From positions 3,286,001-3,350,000 of the forward strand of contig JAUDYN010000002.1 in assembly GCA_030407005.1 (NCBI GenBank): a stretch of 64,000 nt of DNA, read 5' to 3'. A model generated the notes under the pieces. That model did no database searches. It was not told the DNA's origin and was given only the letters and a program-made list of their open reading frames with translations. Both the position numbers and the translations under genes were made by a program. Positions 24,326-38,145 of this stretch are shown piece after piece (within the stretch, counting starts at the first letter, position 1; each line of letters begins with the position of its first letter). This DNA is from Desarmillaria ectypa (Eukaryota > Basidiomycota > Agaricomycetes > Agaricales > Physalacriaceae).

Positions 24326-24682
24326 AACTTACGATGGTCATGTAGGGAGGGCTTTTCGCTCACTAACATAGTGTATTTCAGATAAAAAGAAATAGAGAGA
24401 ATGTATGTACAATTGTGGGTCACCGGTACCATACACATCTAGGATTAGTATTATATCAGAGAACATCTGCAATGTCGATGAGCTGTGGCTCCTGTGAGGA
24501 ATAGAATGAAGACCAAAACAAAAAGAATGTGCAATATGCAAGCGTTGATTGGGTGACTGGGGCCACCGAAAGTACTTGTACAGAGTGAAAAAGCTCTTTC
24601 AGTGGAACCGGCATTATCGGAGACGGGCCGGATCCGGTATTCATTCCGGCGATCGCTGTGATTATTCCTACGATTTGCCACC
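24326..24682. other. intergenic region GUS1 to DUF1776 gene
   Basis: 357 bp holding the GUS1 3' end and the promoter of the next gene. No RNA gene or repeat seen. Confidence 0.5.
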
Positions 24683-26513
24683 ATGGACAGGACCATGGAC
24701 ATAATTGAAGACTACCTCGACGCCCTCGAGGAGATCCTGTTCTCATCACTGTCGGCGGCGACGCCTGATATTCCAAGGATACGTGACGGCTTCAACCAGC
24801 TCTGGACCGACGTTACTCGATACGGGCCTGTCATCCCTAAACATATCCCGGGCCTAGGCGACTTTGAGGTCCCGCCTCCTCCTCCACCGCCGCCGCCGCC
24901 TGCGACATGGGTAGAGAATACAACGGACTGGATTGAGCGAAATCCGTGGACGACAGGGGGGATTGCCGTTGGTGTCATCGGCACTGGGCTCTTAGTCGGG
25001 TATGGTGGAGTTTACATGCGCACGGTCCGTGCACGCAGGCTGAAGGCCCTTGCGACTGAGAAGCGCCAGGTTGTCGGTGAGTAGATAGATGGGTGCTCGA
25101 TGATACCGAGCAGCACTGACATTCCCCAGTGGTTCTTGGTGGTGACACCCCGTTGGGCCTACCGCTCATCAGCGACCTCGAACGGAAAGGATACATTATT
25201 ATTGCCAGTGTCTCTACTCCAGAGGCGGCAGATCTGCTGGAACGACAGAGCCATGGCTTCGTTCGGGCTCTGGTGCTGGATCCTACTGAGGTACGCCCTG
25301 TTTCAGTCGCGGTTACCTCCTTACTCAAGGTATACAGCCCGGTACAATACCGGTGTTCCTGCGTTCATTATCCTCTGTTCTCTCCCGGCGTTTCCCACTG
25401 AATGCACCCGGGGATCCTTTCACATCTCCGGCCTCACATCCATACATCCACGCTGTAGTCTCGCTACTCTCGCTAGCCGGCCCGGCGCATCACGCTCCCT
25501 TTGAGCACATCTCCCTCCAATCAGACTACCTTACTTACCTCACAGCTACTCAAATTACTCCACTTCAGGTCATCCAGTCTTTACTGCCCCTCCTCCGTAA
25601 CGTCCCCTCCAAAGGCAAGAAACCCATCATCGTCTGTCTTCCCGCCACAGATGCGCATGTTGGGCTCCCCTTCTCGTCCTTGCAGAGTATGAGTGCTGCT
25701 GGTACCCTTCGCGCAGTAGAAGTCCTCCGTCGCGAGATACAGGTTGCTGCACTCACTGGAAAAACTGAGGCCATGCGGAACATAAGCGTTGTCGTTGCCG
25801 ATGTCGGATCGTTCAATGTCGGGCCGTCCACGCACTTCTTACCGCCGGAGGATGTCTACAAGGCTATGGAAGGCTGGAGCGTTTCTGAGAAGATCACTTA
25901 TGGCCCGGGGTTCGCCGCAGTGGCCCAGCAATCCATCACACCCAAGTCCAGGTGGGAAACACTTACAGGGTATTTCCAAAATGACGCTCGGTATGGCGTA
26001 CCCCGTAAGTCAACGGATGTTAAAATCTTTGTGGACAATATCGTTGGTGTCGTGAGCAATGGACAATCCGGCTGGTCCTTCTTGGGCCTCAATTTTTGCT
26101 TTGGGGTCATAAAGAACTGGCTTCGCGGGGAACGGTTTTCGGTAGGGGCTGGTGGTGAGCACATCTTTTCCCTCTACCCATTTATCTTTTTTTTTTTCCA
26201 ATGCGGCTTTGCAGCACACACGTACAAGCTAGCTTCGGTTCTCCCATCTCTGATCTTGGATGCTCTGTTAAATATCCCGTACTTCCTCATTTCTGTACGC
26301 AACGCACTCCTCCCTACTCAGCCGTTCGTCCGTCATCCCTCTCCTACCATGGATCCAGTCGTTGAGCCACAGTCCGAGCCGCGTCTCGAGAGCGAAGCTG
26401 AGGACGGCAATGAAAGCGGATCTGAGGCAGATGTAGAGAGCAACTCTGGTGAAGGGCCTACAGCAAGCTGGGTAAGGCTTAAAAAGTCGGGTAACGAAGA
26501 GGCCAATGCTTGA
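24683..26513 (+). CDS. DUF1776 (SDR-like, Tda5-type) protein
   Basis: Predicted 556-aa protein from exons 24683-25076, 25130-25290, 25338-26154 and 26215-26513. The order is: a hydrophilic N-terminus, a run of ten prolines (about residues 64-73), a membrane helix (TGGIAVGVIGTGLLVGYGGV), then an SDR-like Rossmann domain beginning VVLGGDTPLGLPLISDLERK. It lacks a clear catalytic YxxxK, as DUF1776 members do. The C-terminus is acidic. Yeast Tda5 is the nearest named relative and has no settled function. The start ATG is the first of two (24683, 24695). The last intron (60 nt) is in frame and has no stop, so retention would insert about 20 hydrophobic residues. It converges on the F-box gene. Confidence 0.8.
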
Positions 26514-26770
26514 GGCTATTTTAAAGGTTGGAGGTGATGAACCAACGATATTGAGGGAGAAAATCTTAATCCCCACTCTACAGCCGCTGGAGTGTTACAT
26601 ATTACTACCAATGGTGCAAAGAGATGTACTGTATTCAAGGATGTAGGATTCGTTGTTGTGTAACTAGCCCAAGTTTTGTACCACTCATTGTGATAACCGA
26701 GGAAATGCAATATATTATATATTTACGTACCATCACTACAAATACAGCAGCATTTCCTTCGTCCATTCCC

Positions 26771-29399
26771 TTAGTCGTCATCTATAATCAATATCGGTCC
26801 TTCGCCTTTATTGGACTCCGTATCCACATTGTTACCCGCTTCTTGTGGTTCGTCGTCATCATCCATGATCTCAATGTACTCTGGCTCGCCGTCCTCCGAA
26901 TCCGAAATGACGATAGGATCAAGGTCCAAAAGCTCATTGACCTCCGATTCGCCAGATCTCACCAGCGGAATTAGGATAGGAAACGGTTGCTGGCTCATAG
27001 AGGCATCCACGTCGAGGGAGAAATCATCCTTGCTCGGGTTCAATATTTCATGGCTGCCGCAAGAAAGTCAGTAAATCTGAAACGACGAGAAAAGAACAGA
27101 ATCAGACATACCTCCCCTGGCAGTGGGTTCTCAGCCGAGATCGATTCACCTTTTCATGACATCGACGGCAGGTATAATCGTCAGAGTCGTAAGTATGTCC
27201 CTTGGTCTTTGCAAGCTCTTCGTTCCTCGCCGCCTGGGTGTCCTTATCATTCACTAGTGCGCGCCAGACCGCCACGAAGTCACGTTCAGCGTGCTGAAGT
27301 CCATGTAAGATCTACCAGATGATCAACCCTTGAGCCCTGACAAACCAAACCACTTACCGCCTGGCGCCATTGAAAGACAACACTCCCTCTCTCCGGAACG
27401 CGGCAATTCATACACTCTAACCATACATCTGCGCGTTCCATATCCTCCACAGTAGCTTTCTCCGCTCTCAGTCCAGAGGCCCGAACGACGTCGACGGCGC
27501 AACCGCCTGCAAGCTCATAGCACTCAACTCCATTACGGTCAAAGTTCCACGGTTCTGCTTGTAGGCCCTTGCACAGTAGCACCAAATCGTCCGACCGATT
27601 ACGATATCCATGCCTTAGAGCAGTCATACACTTATGTGCAAGCACCCGCGGATATGATATCGGTTCTGTACACTGATGGCATTTGAAGAACGTTGTCGCA
27701 AGTGAGAGTCGCGAGATGTCGTGTTTGTTCCCAGGCATAAGAGATAGAAGGTACATTCCTTTCGATCGTCGCCATTCTCTGGAGATCTTTGGGAGTTCGG
27801 CTTTAAGGTTGGCAAAGTCTTCCTCGGTCTTGTAGGTTTCAACATTGTTGTTCTCGAGGATGGCTTTAATCTTGGGTATTACACAGATGTCCGCGGCGCT
27901 TGGCGTTATCTTATCCGGGTTTTCAGCAGCATGGGCTTTGACAAGCTCGGAGACGATGCTCAATCTGGTTTTGAAAATGGCTTTGCGTTTCTTTTTGAGT
28001 ACTTTCCCGCGTGCGTCTTCTAGCAGATTGAGAAGAGTGGGCAACATCGAGCCCCATGCTGTAGATTCTGTCAGAACAGTAGTTGGCGAGGGATATTGGA
28101 AAGTACCGCGTTCTGTTAATTCCTTGTGTGACTTGAGGAAGGTGTGATTGCTGAGTATTTTACCGTCGTCCTCTAGATATGCTACTTCATCCTTATAACC
28201 AAGATCATACAGTCGTTTAAAAATCCTAGTAGGAGATGAACAGTGAAATGCTCATAGAAGATGAACCAACTTACTGTTGCGTTCGCTTAGCACGAGCAGC
28301 TTCTTCTGCTAACCTTATGTTTTCCGCACGCAGTGCTTCAGCGTTTCTGCACTGTTCTGCAAACTATTCATAGCGTGAATATTACACATGTCTAGTATTT
28401 CAGACAGTGTGCTTACCTGGCGGGTCGGTTCATTGGCCTTGACTCTTTGCTGCACGACCTCATCAACTTGATGCTCGGATCCGGCGCCGAAGAGTACAGG
28501 CATCCCCCCGAGTGGCGTGTCCAGCTCAGGATCCCTTGCAAGAGCTCGGACTTCTTCACGATTGAATATATAAATATAATCTGCGAGAGTATTAGGAGCC
28601 GAAGTTGAACAAAGGCAAAGAAAAACAGACTCGTCCGATCATTGCGCAGAATGCCTGGGCTTAGCGATAGGTGCTGCAAGGGAACGGAAGGCCCAAATTG
28701 ACCTAGCACATTAGAGTACACGAAACTAAAAACCAAGATGAGTGAGAAATGTGTACGCAATGAAATAGAAGGCGTACTCTTTCGTGAGACAGTTCTGGTG
28801 ATAGCGCTAGTCAGAGAAGCGGGAAGCAGTCCCAATCAAATCACGCACTGGGCATAATCTAGTTCTGAAAGTCCATAGAATGATATGTTTTCCTGAAGCC
28901 AAGCAGTCCTACAAGACAACTGAGTTCGCCTGGGAGGATATAAGTGAAGGAAAGCGTGTACATGACAGTGTTCAGAAAATGCCAAGTTGACATATTGTGG
29001 TTCATTAAGGTCGGCCGGCTTGGGAGGCAGGGTATCGCGAGACAAGGCAGCTTTCCAAATCAATATCGCTGACTGGTGCATCAGGAGACGCCTCAACGTT
29101 TTCGTAGTTCTTGACAGGCGCATGATGTCGAGGGCGTCGAGGTGAGAAAATACCTGGATACGTTCACAGGGTGCCATGCACGTCGTCACGTATGCACTCA
29201 CTTCGAACAGTATATCTATCGGCATTTCAGGTATCTGCTTCAGCTTTCCTCGTTCTCTAGGATTCTGCACTGGAATGATATCGCCTGCATCATGTGGCGT
29301 TGCCTGACGTCCAGGGGTTGCAGCTCGTCGTCGTTTCGTAGGGGAGGGCTGTACTGTACGGCGTGCTGGTGGTCGTCGTCGAGTGGTCGAAGGCGCCAT
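26771..29399 (-). CDS. F-box protein with zinc-binding-like motifs and acidic SIM-like tail
   Basis: Predicted 693-aa protein from ten exons: 29399-29202, 29153-28962, 28908-28845, 28702-28631, 28580-28417, 28363-28275, 28225-28107, 28058-27358, 27311-27112, 27053-26771. After a basic N-terminus, an F-box spans about residues 54-100 (IPEMPIDILFEVFSHLDALD, IMRLSRTTKTLRRLLM, ILIWKAAL). Next is a Cys/His motif (HCHDCLASG...), an NREEVRALARDPEL block, a long helical middle and a CRRCHEKVNRSRLRTHC zinc-finger-like motif near residue 585. This layout is common in mushroom F-box families. Predicted role: substrate adaptor of an SCF ubiquitin ligase. The tail (residues 626-693) holds several hydrophobic cores next to acidic runs. 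The third and fourth introns rest on weaker splice sites. Confidence 0.75.
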
Positions 29400-29638
29400 C
29401 TGTATTGTCCAGGTTCAGCAAGCGTGACTTAGTGGTTGCAAGTCAAGTCGGAGCCGGCTCAGGCTGTTGAGTCCGCTCAAGTCCAGACCCCGTGACCGTT
29501 AATCGCATGTTTTTCAAATTTCATCGCCAAAATTGTTAGTGAAATCTGCGACTTGTTTTGTAACACTTTCTTGAAATAGGACACTTTGTGAGTATTATTT
29601 ATCTTTATCAACTCTAAACTTACTTTTTCAATAATTAG
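29400..29638. promoter_or_regulatory. divergent promoter region
   Basis: 239 bp between the start codons of the F-box gene (minus) and the mitochondrial protein gene (plus). It is AT-rich toward the plus-strand gene. Confidence 0.5.
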
Positions 29639-30739
29639 ATGCTGAAATCCTTCATCGCAACGTCCTCTATTTCACCCCGCGCAACTGCCAAAGCATCCAA
29701 AAGTTGGGCCCCATGGGGGCCAAGTACCCCAGCTCTCCCTGCAGAACATGTTAGAAGCATACATACTAGTCCCGCACGAAACGCCTCGGGATCATCAAGA
29801 AGTATCAATAAACGATATAAAGAGAAGATAAACAGGGTACGCCTTCGCTCCCATTGCTTATTTCGGGTCCATCGAACAAGCCATCTTTCAGATGCATGTC
29901 GAGTCCTTAGACACCTTCTTCCGCCGTCTTTATGAAAAGTTCCCAACGTCGCCACAACGTGTTGAAGTAGCGAAACTGGTTAAAGATTCTATAACCAGGA
30001 TAAGTACAAATCGGGTAGCTATTCGCTCGATGGCGACTCTGGATAGATTGTATAATGTTGTAAGCTGCTTTTTCTTCGTGTTCAAAGGTCTCTCTGATGT
30101 GACGACCCCAGGAAGAGACAATACTCAAATGTATACAGCAAAAGGTCGGACTAGCCGTATTTTCTTTACGTCTTACCGATATCTTTCCAGACACTACCGC
30201 CCTGGTTCATCAGTCGAGAAAAGGCTTTCGACAATTGTTACCGACTACCTCCTGAACGACTGCCACCAGGATGGTCTTCAGACTGGGGACGGTGGCCACT
30301 ACGCCATCACCTGTTTCCCGACTCTGCAGGCCTATACAGCAAGTCACGATTTGACCTGATGATTCATTATACCCACGGACTTTCCGCCTATCGTCCAATA
30401 ATGTACTGCGTAGACGGTGATTGCAGGGACGATTTTTTGTTCGAATGCAGAGACGGGGTCTACTACTTTGTAACTCACGCCACATCACCAGCTTCTCAAG
30501 TAACCCCGATGGTTGATGGTACTACGAAACTGACATTAGGAAGCTTTTTCGCTGCATTGAAGACTCGAAAGCCGGCTCAGCTGATGGGTCGAAGATGGTT
30601 GCCAGCTGAGACTGGAAAAACCTTTGGAGAGGAGGTGCGGGATCAAAAGTGCATGCGAGCATATGCAGAATTGATCTATGAGAGCCAGAAGGTTTCGCCG
30701 TATGTAGAGGATGTATACGACGACTTTCCGGAGAGTTAA
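29639..30739 (+). CDS. conserved-looking protein with mitochondrial presequence, function unknown
   Basis: Predicted 304-306 aa. Exons: 29639-29836, 29892-30059, then either a 6-nt exon 30139-30144 or none, then 30191-30739. Phases agree in both versions. The N-terminus (residues 1-60) is rich in Ser, Ala, Arg and Lys with no acidic residue before residue 36, typical of a matrix-targeting sequence. The middle has EKFPTSPQRVEVAKLVKDS; the end has SRFDLMIHYTHGLSAYRPIM, an acidic CVDGDCRDDFLFECRDG stretch and VSPYVEDVYDDFPES. I do not recognise a family. The open frame 29892-30359 extends into introns and is not the product. Confidence 0.65.
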
Positions 30740-30868
30740 TGGTATTTGGTCATCAAATCTAATTAAATAATTAAATAATGCGTCGGGGTGCGGAGGGAGC
30801 CGGAGTGTGTGAACGTTAAATTTCTACGTGGTGTCGGAACCCGTTCGTCCTCAACCCCAACCATCATC

Positions 30869-32825
<1,957 letters not shown>

Positions 32826-33654
32826 ACTCACCAAATGGGACTGCAGACCGTAAAAGAGCTCAACGGTGCTATACCTAACAACTTACTTGCATGATGATGT
32901 TTGGATCCTACACTTGGCTCTTCACGCGAATTCAAATCAAAACAATACTTATTTTCCTGCTTCCTTACGGTTGACTGGGACGTATGGCTTCCTGGGGTGA
33001 TTTAGTAAATTTTCTTGGAAATTGTGAAATGTAGCCGGAACTGCGGAAGTCAACGGAACACCGCCAAGAAGGAGCCACGGACAAGTCCCTTTCGGCCGCC
33101 AGGATGCTCTGCAACTTTCTTGTTGCCTGACTCCTGCAAGGAAAAACACTACGCAGGATGAATGCGGTGATTGTGGATGCATATCATGTCGTGTTACGTC
33201 CTACACATCAAGAGCACAAAACCGAAAGCGCTCTTTCCGTAAACGTACGCGAGCCGCCATCATTATTTAACACTACTAACACACGCGGTTGAGGTAACCT
33301 GTCCACCACAGTCAAGTGCGTTCATCTTTACCAACTCGATGCTCGCTGAAGTATTGTCACGATCCATCAGCTATACCAGATCCTCGCACAGGTCATTTGT
33401 ATCGATTCGCATTATCAGTGCTTGAAAGGAAGTACGTTGCTCCAAGGACGTTGACTGCTCTTGTGGCGAAGCCCTCCAGGAATAAGATGCCTATCGCCAG
33501 GTCCACTAACGGGGACCAACGGAGCCTACTCCGGGCGTCGTTTGCCTGCTTCTTCATCTATCCTACGGAGGAAAAACACTCTTAGCGAAGGCCGATGCTT
33601 ACTGGGTATGTTTTTTCAGATTGTGTTAGAAAGACGGCGAAAGGGGAACAAAAA

Positions 33655-33740
33655 CATTTTGACGAATGACGCAAGCAAGGTTCGAACTCACACCGGGCCG
33701 GATCCTTCCTTGGAGTTGGACAGGCTTTGACCTCCAAGAC
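33655..33740 (-). repeat. tRNA-derived SINE-like element, copy 1
   Basis: Read on the minus strand, an internal promoter B-box-like sequence (agttcgaacc, about 33691-33682) is followed by ttgcttgcgtcattcgtc and a short T-rich tail (aaaatgttttt). The same order occurs in the copies at 35.0 and 47.0 kb. The 5' half is not clear. Confidence 0.5.
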
Positions 33741-33839
33741 TCTTTTCTCTCATCTCAATGGATCAAAGCACTCTATAATGCATCCTTCAGAGGCTACACT
33801 AATTCCTTGAACCTCCGTCTATCATGCCGTCTCCCACCC

Positions 33840-34371
33840 GCCATTCAAATTCCAGATTCTACATCCATTGAACAACTTATCTTCACGAGATTAGCCAGAA
33901 TGATGAAGACATCGATCGAGAAATTGCGACAGTCACCGCCTGGGGAGTGGGCACGAAGATTTGTAGCATTCATCGACATCGCAGAGGCCAGCGTCCGTAA
34001 CTTGGTACTTGCCATACAATTACGTATGTTAGCGGGTTTCTGTCAATCGACTTTCTAAGCTTTTGTGCAAAGCCATAATCGCTTCTACGCCGACGGCATT
34101 TTGGCGCCCTTTGAAGTGTTACCTACTCCTCTTGGGGAGGACCCTACTCTTTACGAAAGTCATAATTTTACATTGTCTCGCTCTTCCAGGCTCATCTGGT
34201 TCCGAAATATAGAATCTTCCAAAGCTGCGCACGGCTCAAGATATACGAAACCTCCCCACCACCCAGCTGAACCGTTACCTCCATAAATATGAAATTGGGT
34301 ACAAGCCTGATGCCACTCGTGGAGCAAAACTTAAGCTTCTGCGTCATTGTATTGGCTGCACAGTACCGTAG
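33840..34371 (+). pseudogene. possible remnant of a fungal gene of unknown family
   Basis: Three coding-like pieces lie in order: about 33840-34021 (IEKLRQSPPGEWARRFVAF), 34058-34150 (FYADGILAPFEVLPTPLGED) and 34213-34371 (IRNLPTTQLNRYLHKYEIGY, then RHCIGCTVP and a stop). Pieces 1 and 2 can be joined by a normal intron (34023 to 34057). Piece 3 reads best in a frame that no GT-AG intron from piece 2 reaches. So either the model is wrong or the gene carries a frameshift. No start codon with support was found. Confidence 0.35.
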
Positions 34372-34994
34372 ATGACCGAGAGAGAGGGGTTCAGTTTGTT
34401 CATTCCAGCTACATTCGGAGACAGAAGCCAACGAGGGGGGCATTGGGTAGGAAAGAGCCAGACTTACTCGACTATGCATTATTTTCTAGTGCATTAATTT
34501 TTTTGATTCCCATTTGTACGATAACATAAATCCTATACGCTAGTACACCGGCATATGATCAGATCGTCCTGTATACTACTTTGTTAGGTTCTATGGATGT
34601 AAGTATCATAACTAGCAAGCAAAGCCTTGCTCCTTGCGGGTTATCTCGTGTCCATCTCCCTCAGTCCATGTCGGCAGTGAGGTGTTGACGATGGAAGTGC
34701 ACCCACATCTTCAATTATAACGAGCACTGGGATAGCGGTTACAAGTTCAGTGGTGACACCTCGGTCCTGCTTTAGAACAAATAAATCATTAGGTCAATAT
34801 CAAAGCAAAGAAAATGACCTGCTAGTTGCCGCACGTACCTTTGGAAGGTAGTAGTGTCGAAGAAGGAAGAGCGGCTAAATGACTTGTTGAAATGATCGGA
34901 CTGAGTGCGCAATTGATCAATCGACACTTGAAGATGAAAGTTTAGAGGAATTCGAAACGGCCTATTGCTTGAACCTGTCTTCCTCGGATTGTGT

Positions 34995-35112
34995 TTGGAG
35001 GATGGTAAAAAAAAGGGTTTTATAACAAATAACGCAAGCAGGACTCCAACCCGTACCTCACGCGAATAACCACCAGGTCATAACGCATAAGGGTAGAGCT
35101 GACTCTTGAGTC
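34995..35112 (-). repeat. tRNA-derived SINE-like element, copy 2
   Basis: On the minus strand an A-box-like region (agctctaccc, near 35100) and a B-box-like ggttggagtcc (35051-35041) are about 50 nt apart, as in tRNA genes. They are followed by tgcttgcgttatttgt and a run of eight T at 35014-35007, a typical RNA polymerase III stop. It does not fold into a full tRNA by eye. Confidence 0.55.
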
Positions 35113-35436
35113 GTCGGACTCGTAGGCCAAATATCTAATCCTCAGGTGGACTGTAGTACCATGACTGAAGAATCATAGACCTCTTTAAGCACTATGATCT
35201 TCCAGAAAACCCAATACAGCTTGCCAGGAGGCTGAAGAGGGAGGTCTAAAAAATTGTCATCGCCCAGGACTGGGAAGAGGTTAAACTTGTTCTTATTTGG
35301 TTCACCGTAGTTGACCGTAATGTAAATTTAGCCGCGTGACGTCAACAAGACCGTTTGTTTTGGAGTCGCCTAACTCAATTCCTTACCACCACCACGCTGC
35401 TTCTCGGTCTCCGCTTAAGTTATATCTTCTCGTAGA

Positions 35437-37976
35437 ATGCTGGCACGGCGCTGCTGTGCGACGTCGCGTAGTCTATACGTCCCCACGACAGCGAAAATAC
35501 CTCACTGGGCTCTCAGAAATGCGTCCACTCAAGCTGAAGCCTCAACAGATCGTCCACGGGCCCTACGTCGAGTGCAAAAATACGCCAAATATACAAGTTA
35601 TTTTATTTTGTCGTCTGTCTTTGGTCTCGTGACCATTGGTGCTGGCATCTTCGTCCACGACGCGTTCACGTACACCGAGAAACACGCGGAGCGGGTGCCG
35701 CGTTCACCCCTCGCTTTGTACCCGGAACGCGGTGGGCCCAATAACCTTCCTATTGTGAGTCTACAGGTCGATGATGAGGATGACGAGGAGCACAGGGAGC
35801 TAGCTGAGAAACCCAAGCTTGTCATTGTTGGTGGAGGATGGGGGGTGGGTCATTGTAACCTTCTTTTGCACCCATAGTGCTGAGTTTTCGTTTAGGCCAT
35901 GGGCGTCTTGCAAAAATTATACCCTGGAGACTATAATGTAACCGTTGTCTCATCGGAGACTTTCACGACATTTACACCCCTTCTTCCTTGTGCGTGAATC
36001 GGGCGCGCTTTGTTGCGGTGCGGTGTTCTCACATGCCGTGTAGCTGCTGCCGTGGGTACCGTCCAAGTGCGGTCCTTGATTGAACCCATTCGCAAGATCA
36101 TTGCTCGGCTTCGAGGTCATTTTGTACAAGGCAAGGCGGTCGATCTGAGTATGTCTGAACAGCTGCTAGAGGTGGAGACCTTGAGTGCTAGTGGAAAACC
36201 GTGTCGCATATATATTCCGTGCGCCCAGACACTTTTCTTTGTCCGCTGATCTCATGGTGGTCTAGTTACGATAAACTTATCATTGCCGTCGGATCAACTT
36301 CAAGTACACACGGTGTGCCTGGATTGGAGCATTGTTTCCAACTCAAAACGATTGGTGATGCACAGAACATTCGGCGACGTGTTATGGGTATAGTACTGCA
36401 CTTCTCATCTTCTATCCTCGAGCTCATGTCCTGCCAGATAACTTTGAAACTGCGAGTCTGCCTACAACAACTCCAGAAGAGCGTAAACGTCTACTCAGTT
36501 TTGTCATCTGTGGAGGTGGTCCTACTGGGGTGGAAACTGCTGCAGTAAGAGCGTTCTTCTTCACTTTATAATGGTAATACTCATCATGCACAGGAAATCT
36601 ACGACTTTTGCCAGGAAGATATCATGAAATTCGTACTTGCAGTATTTCATCCGTGATTTCTTTGCCTGATTTTTCCCCTAGTTTCCAAAAATTTGTCGAG
36701 AGGAAGTGTCTATTCATGTAATTCAATCTAGGGAACATATTTTGAACACGGTCTGTGGTTTCTTTCCACCACGCTCTCTTTTCATTGAAGGTATGCCAGT
36801 ACTCGGAAGCTATATCCAACTATGCAGAAGCCAAATTTAATAGAGATGGTGTCGACCTTATTACCAATGCGCGGTCAGTCTCAACCAAGTCGCTGTCATG
36901 CATCATATCTGAATTCGGCATGAAGGGTTGGTGCCGTCAATCCTGAGTACGTTCTTTACAGCAAGCGGGGACCCAACGGGGAGATGGAACAGCACGCCAT
37001 TCCCCACAACTTCGTACTTTGGTCCACGGGTATCGCGATGAACCCGTTCACGAAGCGTGTGACGGACCTACTGCCCAACCAAGTGCACAAAAAGGCCATC
37101 GAAGTCGATGCCCATCTCAGGGTGAAGGGTGCACCTCTAGGAACTGTGTATGCTGTTGGCGATTGTGCGACAGTAAGTCTTGATTTCTGATCCTTTTTGA
37201 AGTCGCGAGCCTCATCACTTGTAGATTGAGACATCCATTATCAGTCACTTTATGGAGCTAGTGGATGATGCAGATCGCGACAAGAATGGGAAGATCGATT
37301 TTGAGGAGTGGGAGATCATGGGTACGCCGAACAAAATCGTTTTTACGTATAGATTATAACGATTTTATGTCCAGTGTCAAGGATAAAGCAGCGCATTCCT
37401 ATGGTTGAGGATCATGTTACCAAGGTGTGTATGCATGGCGGCTAGTGTGTTCTGTGGCGCTGATCGTTTCGCAGGTCAGGGAGCTGTTCGAGATGTACGA
37501 CACGGACGCGGATGACAGTCTTTCACTCAACGAAGTGGTTCGATTGCTTGAAGACATCGGAAACAAGATCACTTCTCTCCCTGCGGTACTTTTCGCTGTC
37601 TATATTCCAAAATAAGCCATCCTTATCTCGTTTTTAGACCGCCCAAGTGGCTTCTCAGCAGGGTAAATATATTGGCAAAAAGCTCCACAAGCTCGCGCGC
37701 CAACAAGAAGACCTTGCAACAAAAGGCTTTGATCCTACAGCGGCAGAAGAGAAGCTGTCTGGGCCCTTCCGGTATAAGCATTTGGGTAGTCTAGCTTATA
37801 TCGGGAACGCGGCCGTTTTTGACCTAGGAAAATACTCGTTCATGGGGGGTCTGGCGGCAATGTACGCATGGAGAAGTGTATATTGGAACGAACAAGTCTC
37901 CGTCCGTACACGGGCACTACTGATGATTGATTGGATTATCCGGGGTGTATGGGGACGTGATCTTTCGAAACTTTAG
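35437..37976 (+). CDS. external alternative NADH dehydrogenase with EF-hands
   Basis: Predicted 643-aa type II NADH:ubiquinone oxidoreductase of the inner mitochondrial membrane, outer face. Thirteen exons: 35437-35844, 35896-35989, 36044-36218, 36266-36387, 36438-36544, 36594-36632, 36682-36750, 36800-36873, 36926-37172, 37225-37321, 37375-37424, 37475-37585, 37638-37976. It has a presequence and one membrane helix (residues 50-75), the FAD-binding KLVIVGGGWGAMGVL, the NADH-binding SFVICGGGPTGVETAAEIYD, and VYAVGDCAT. A canonical EF-hand loop sits at Asp462-Glu473 (DRDKNGKIDFEE) and a second at Asp503-Glu514 (DTDADDSLSLNE). The C-terminal MYAWRSVYWNEQVS helix anchors the enzyme. Calcium regulation is expected, as in fungal Nde-type enzymes. 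Confidence 0.93.
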
Positions 37977-38145
37977 ATACCTTCACTGTACACAGTTAAT
38001 AGAATGCTGCTGTTTCCCACGGTGTACTAGAATAAATTACGTCATTCCCGTGGATGCACCCTGCTCTCTACAGTTCTGAAAATCAATCGGTGTATTTGAT
38101 TCTGCGTTTCTCTACGGCCATTGTGAACGAAATCTGTTTCTCATC

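Larger units (their letters stand above)
32826..35436. other. gene-poor stretch with SINE copies and a gene remnant
   Basis: 2.6 kb with two tRNA-like SINE copies (about 33.67 and 35.03 kb) and a possible gene remnant ending at 34371. Open frames at 33316-33730 have mitochondrial-presequence-like beginnings but do not splice into anything I can name. Confidence 0.4.

Noticed and set aside
33655..33740. functional tRNA gene
   Set aside because: B-box is good, but no acceptor stem, D-arm or anticodon arm of proper size can be folded; it fits a SINE better.
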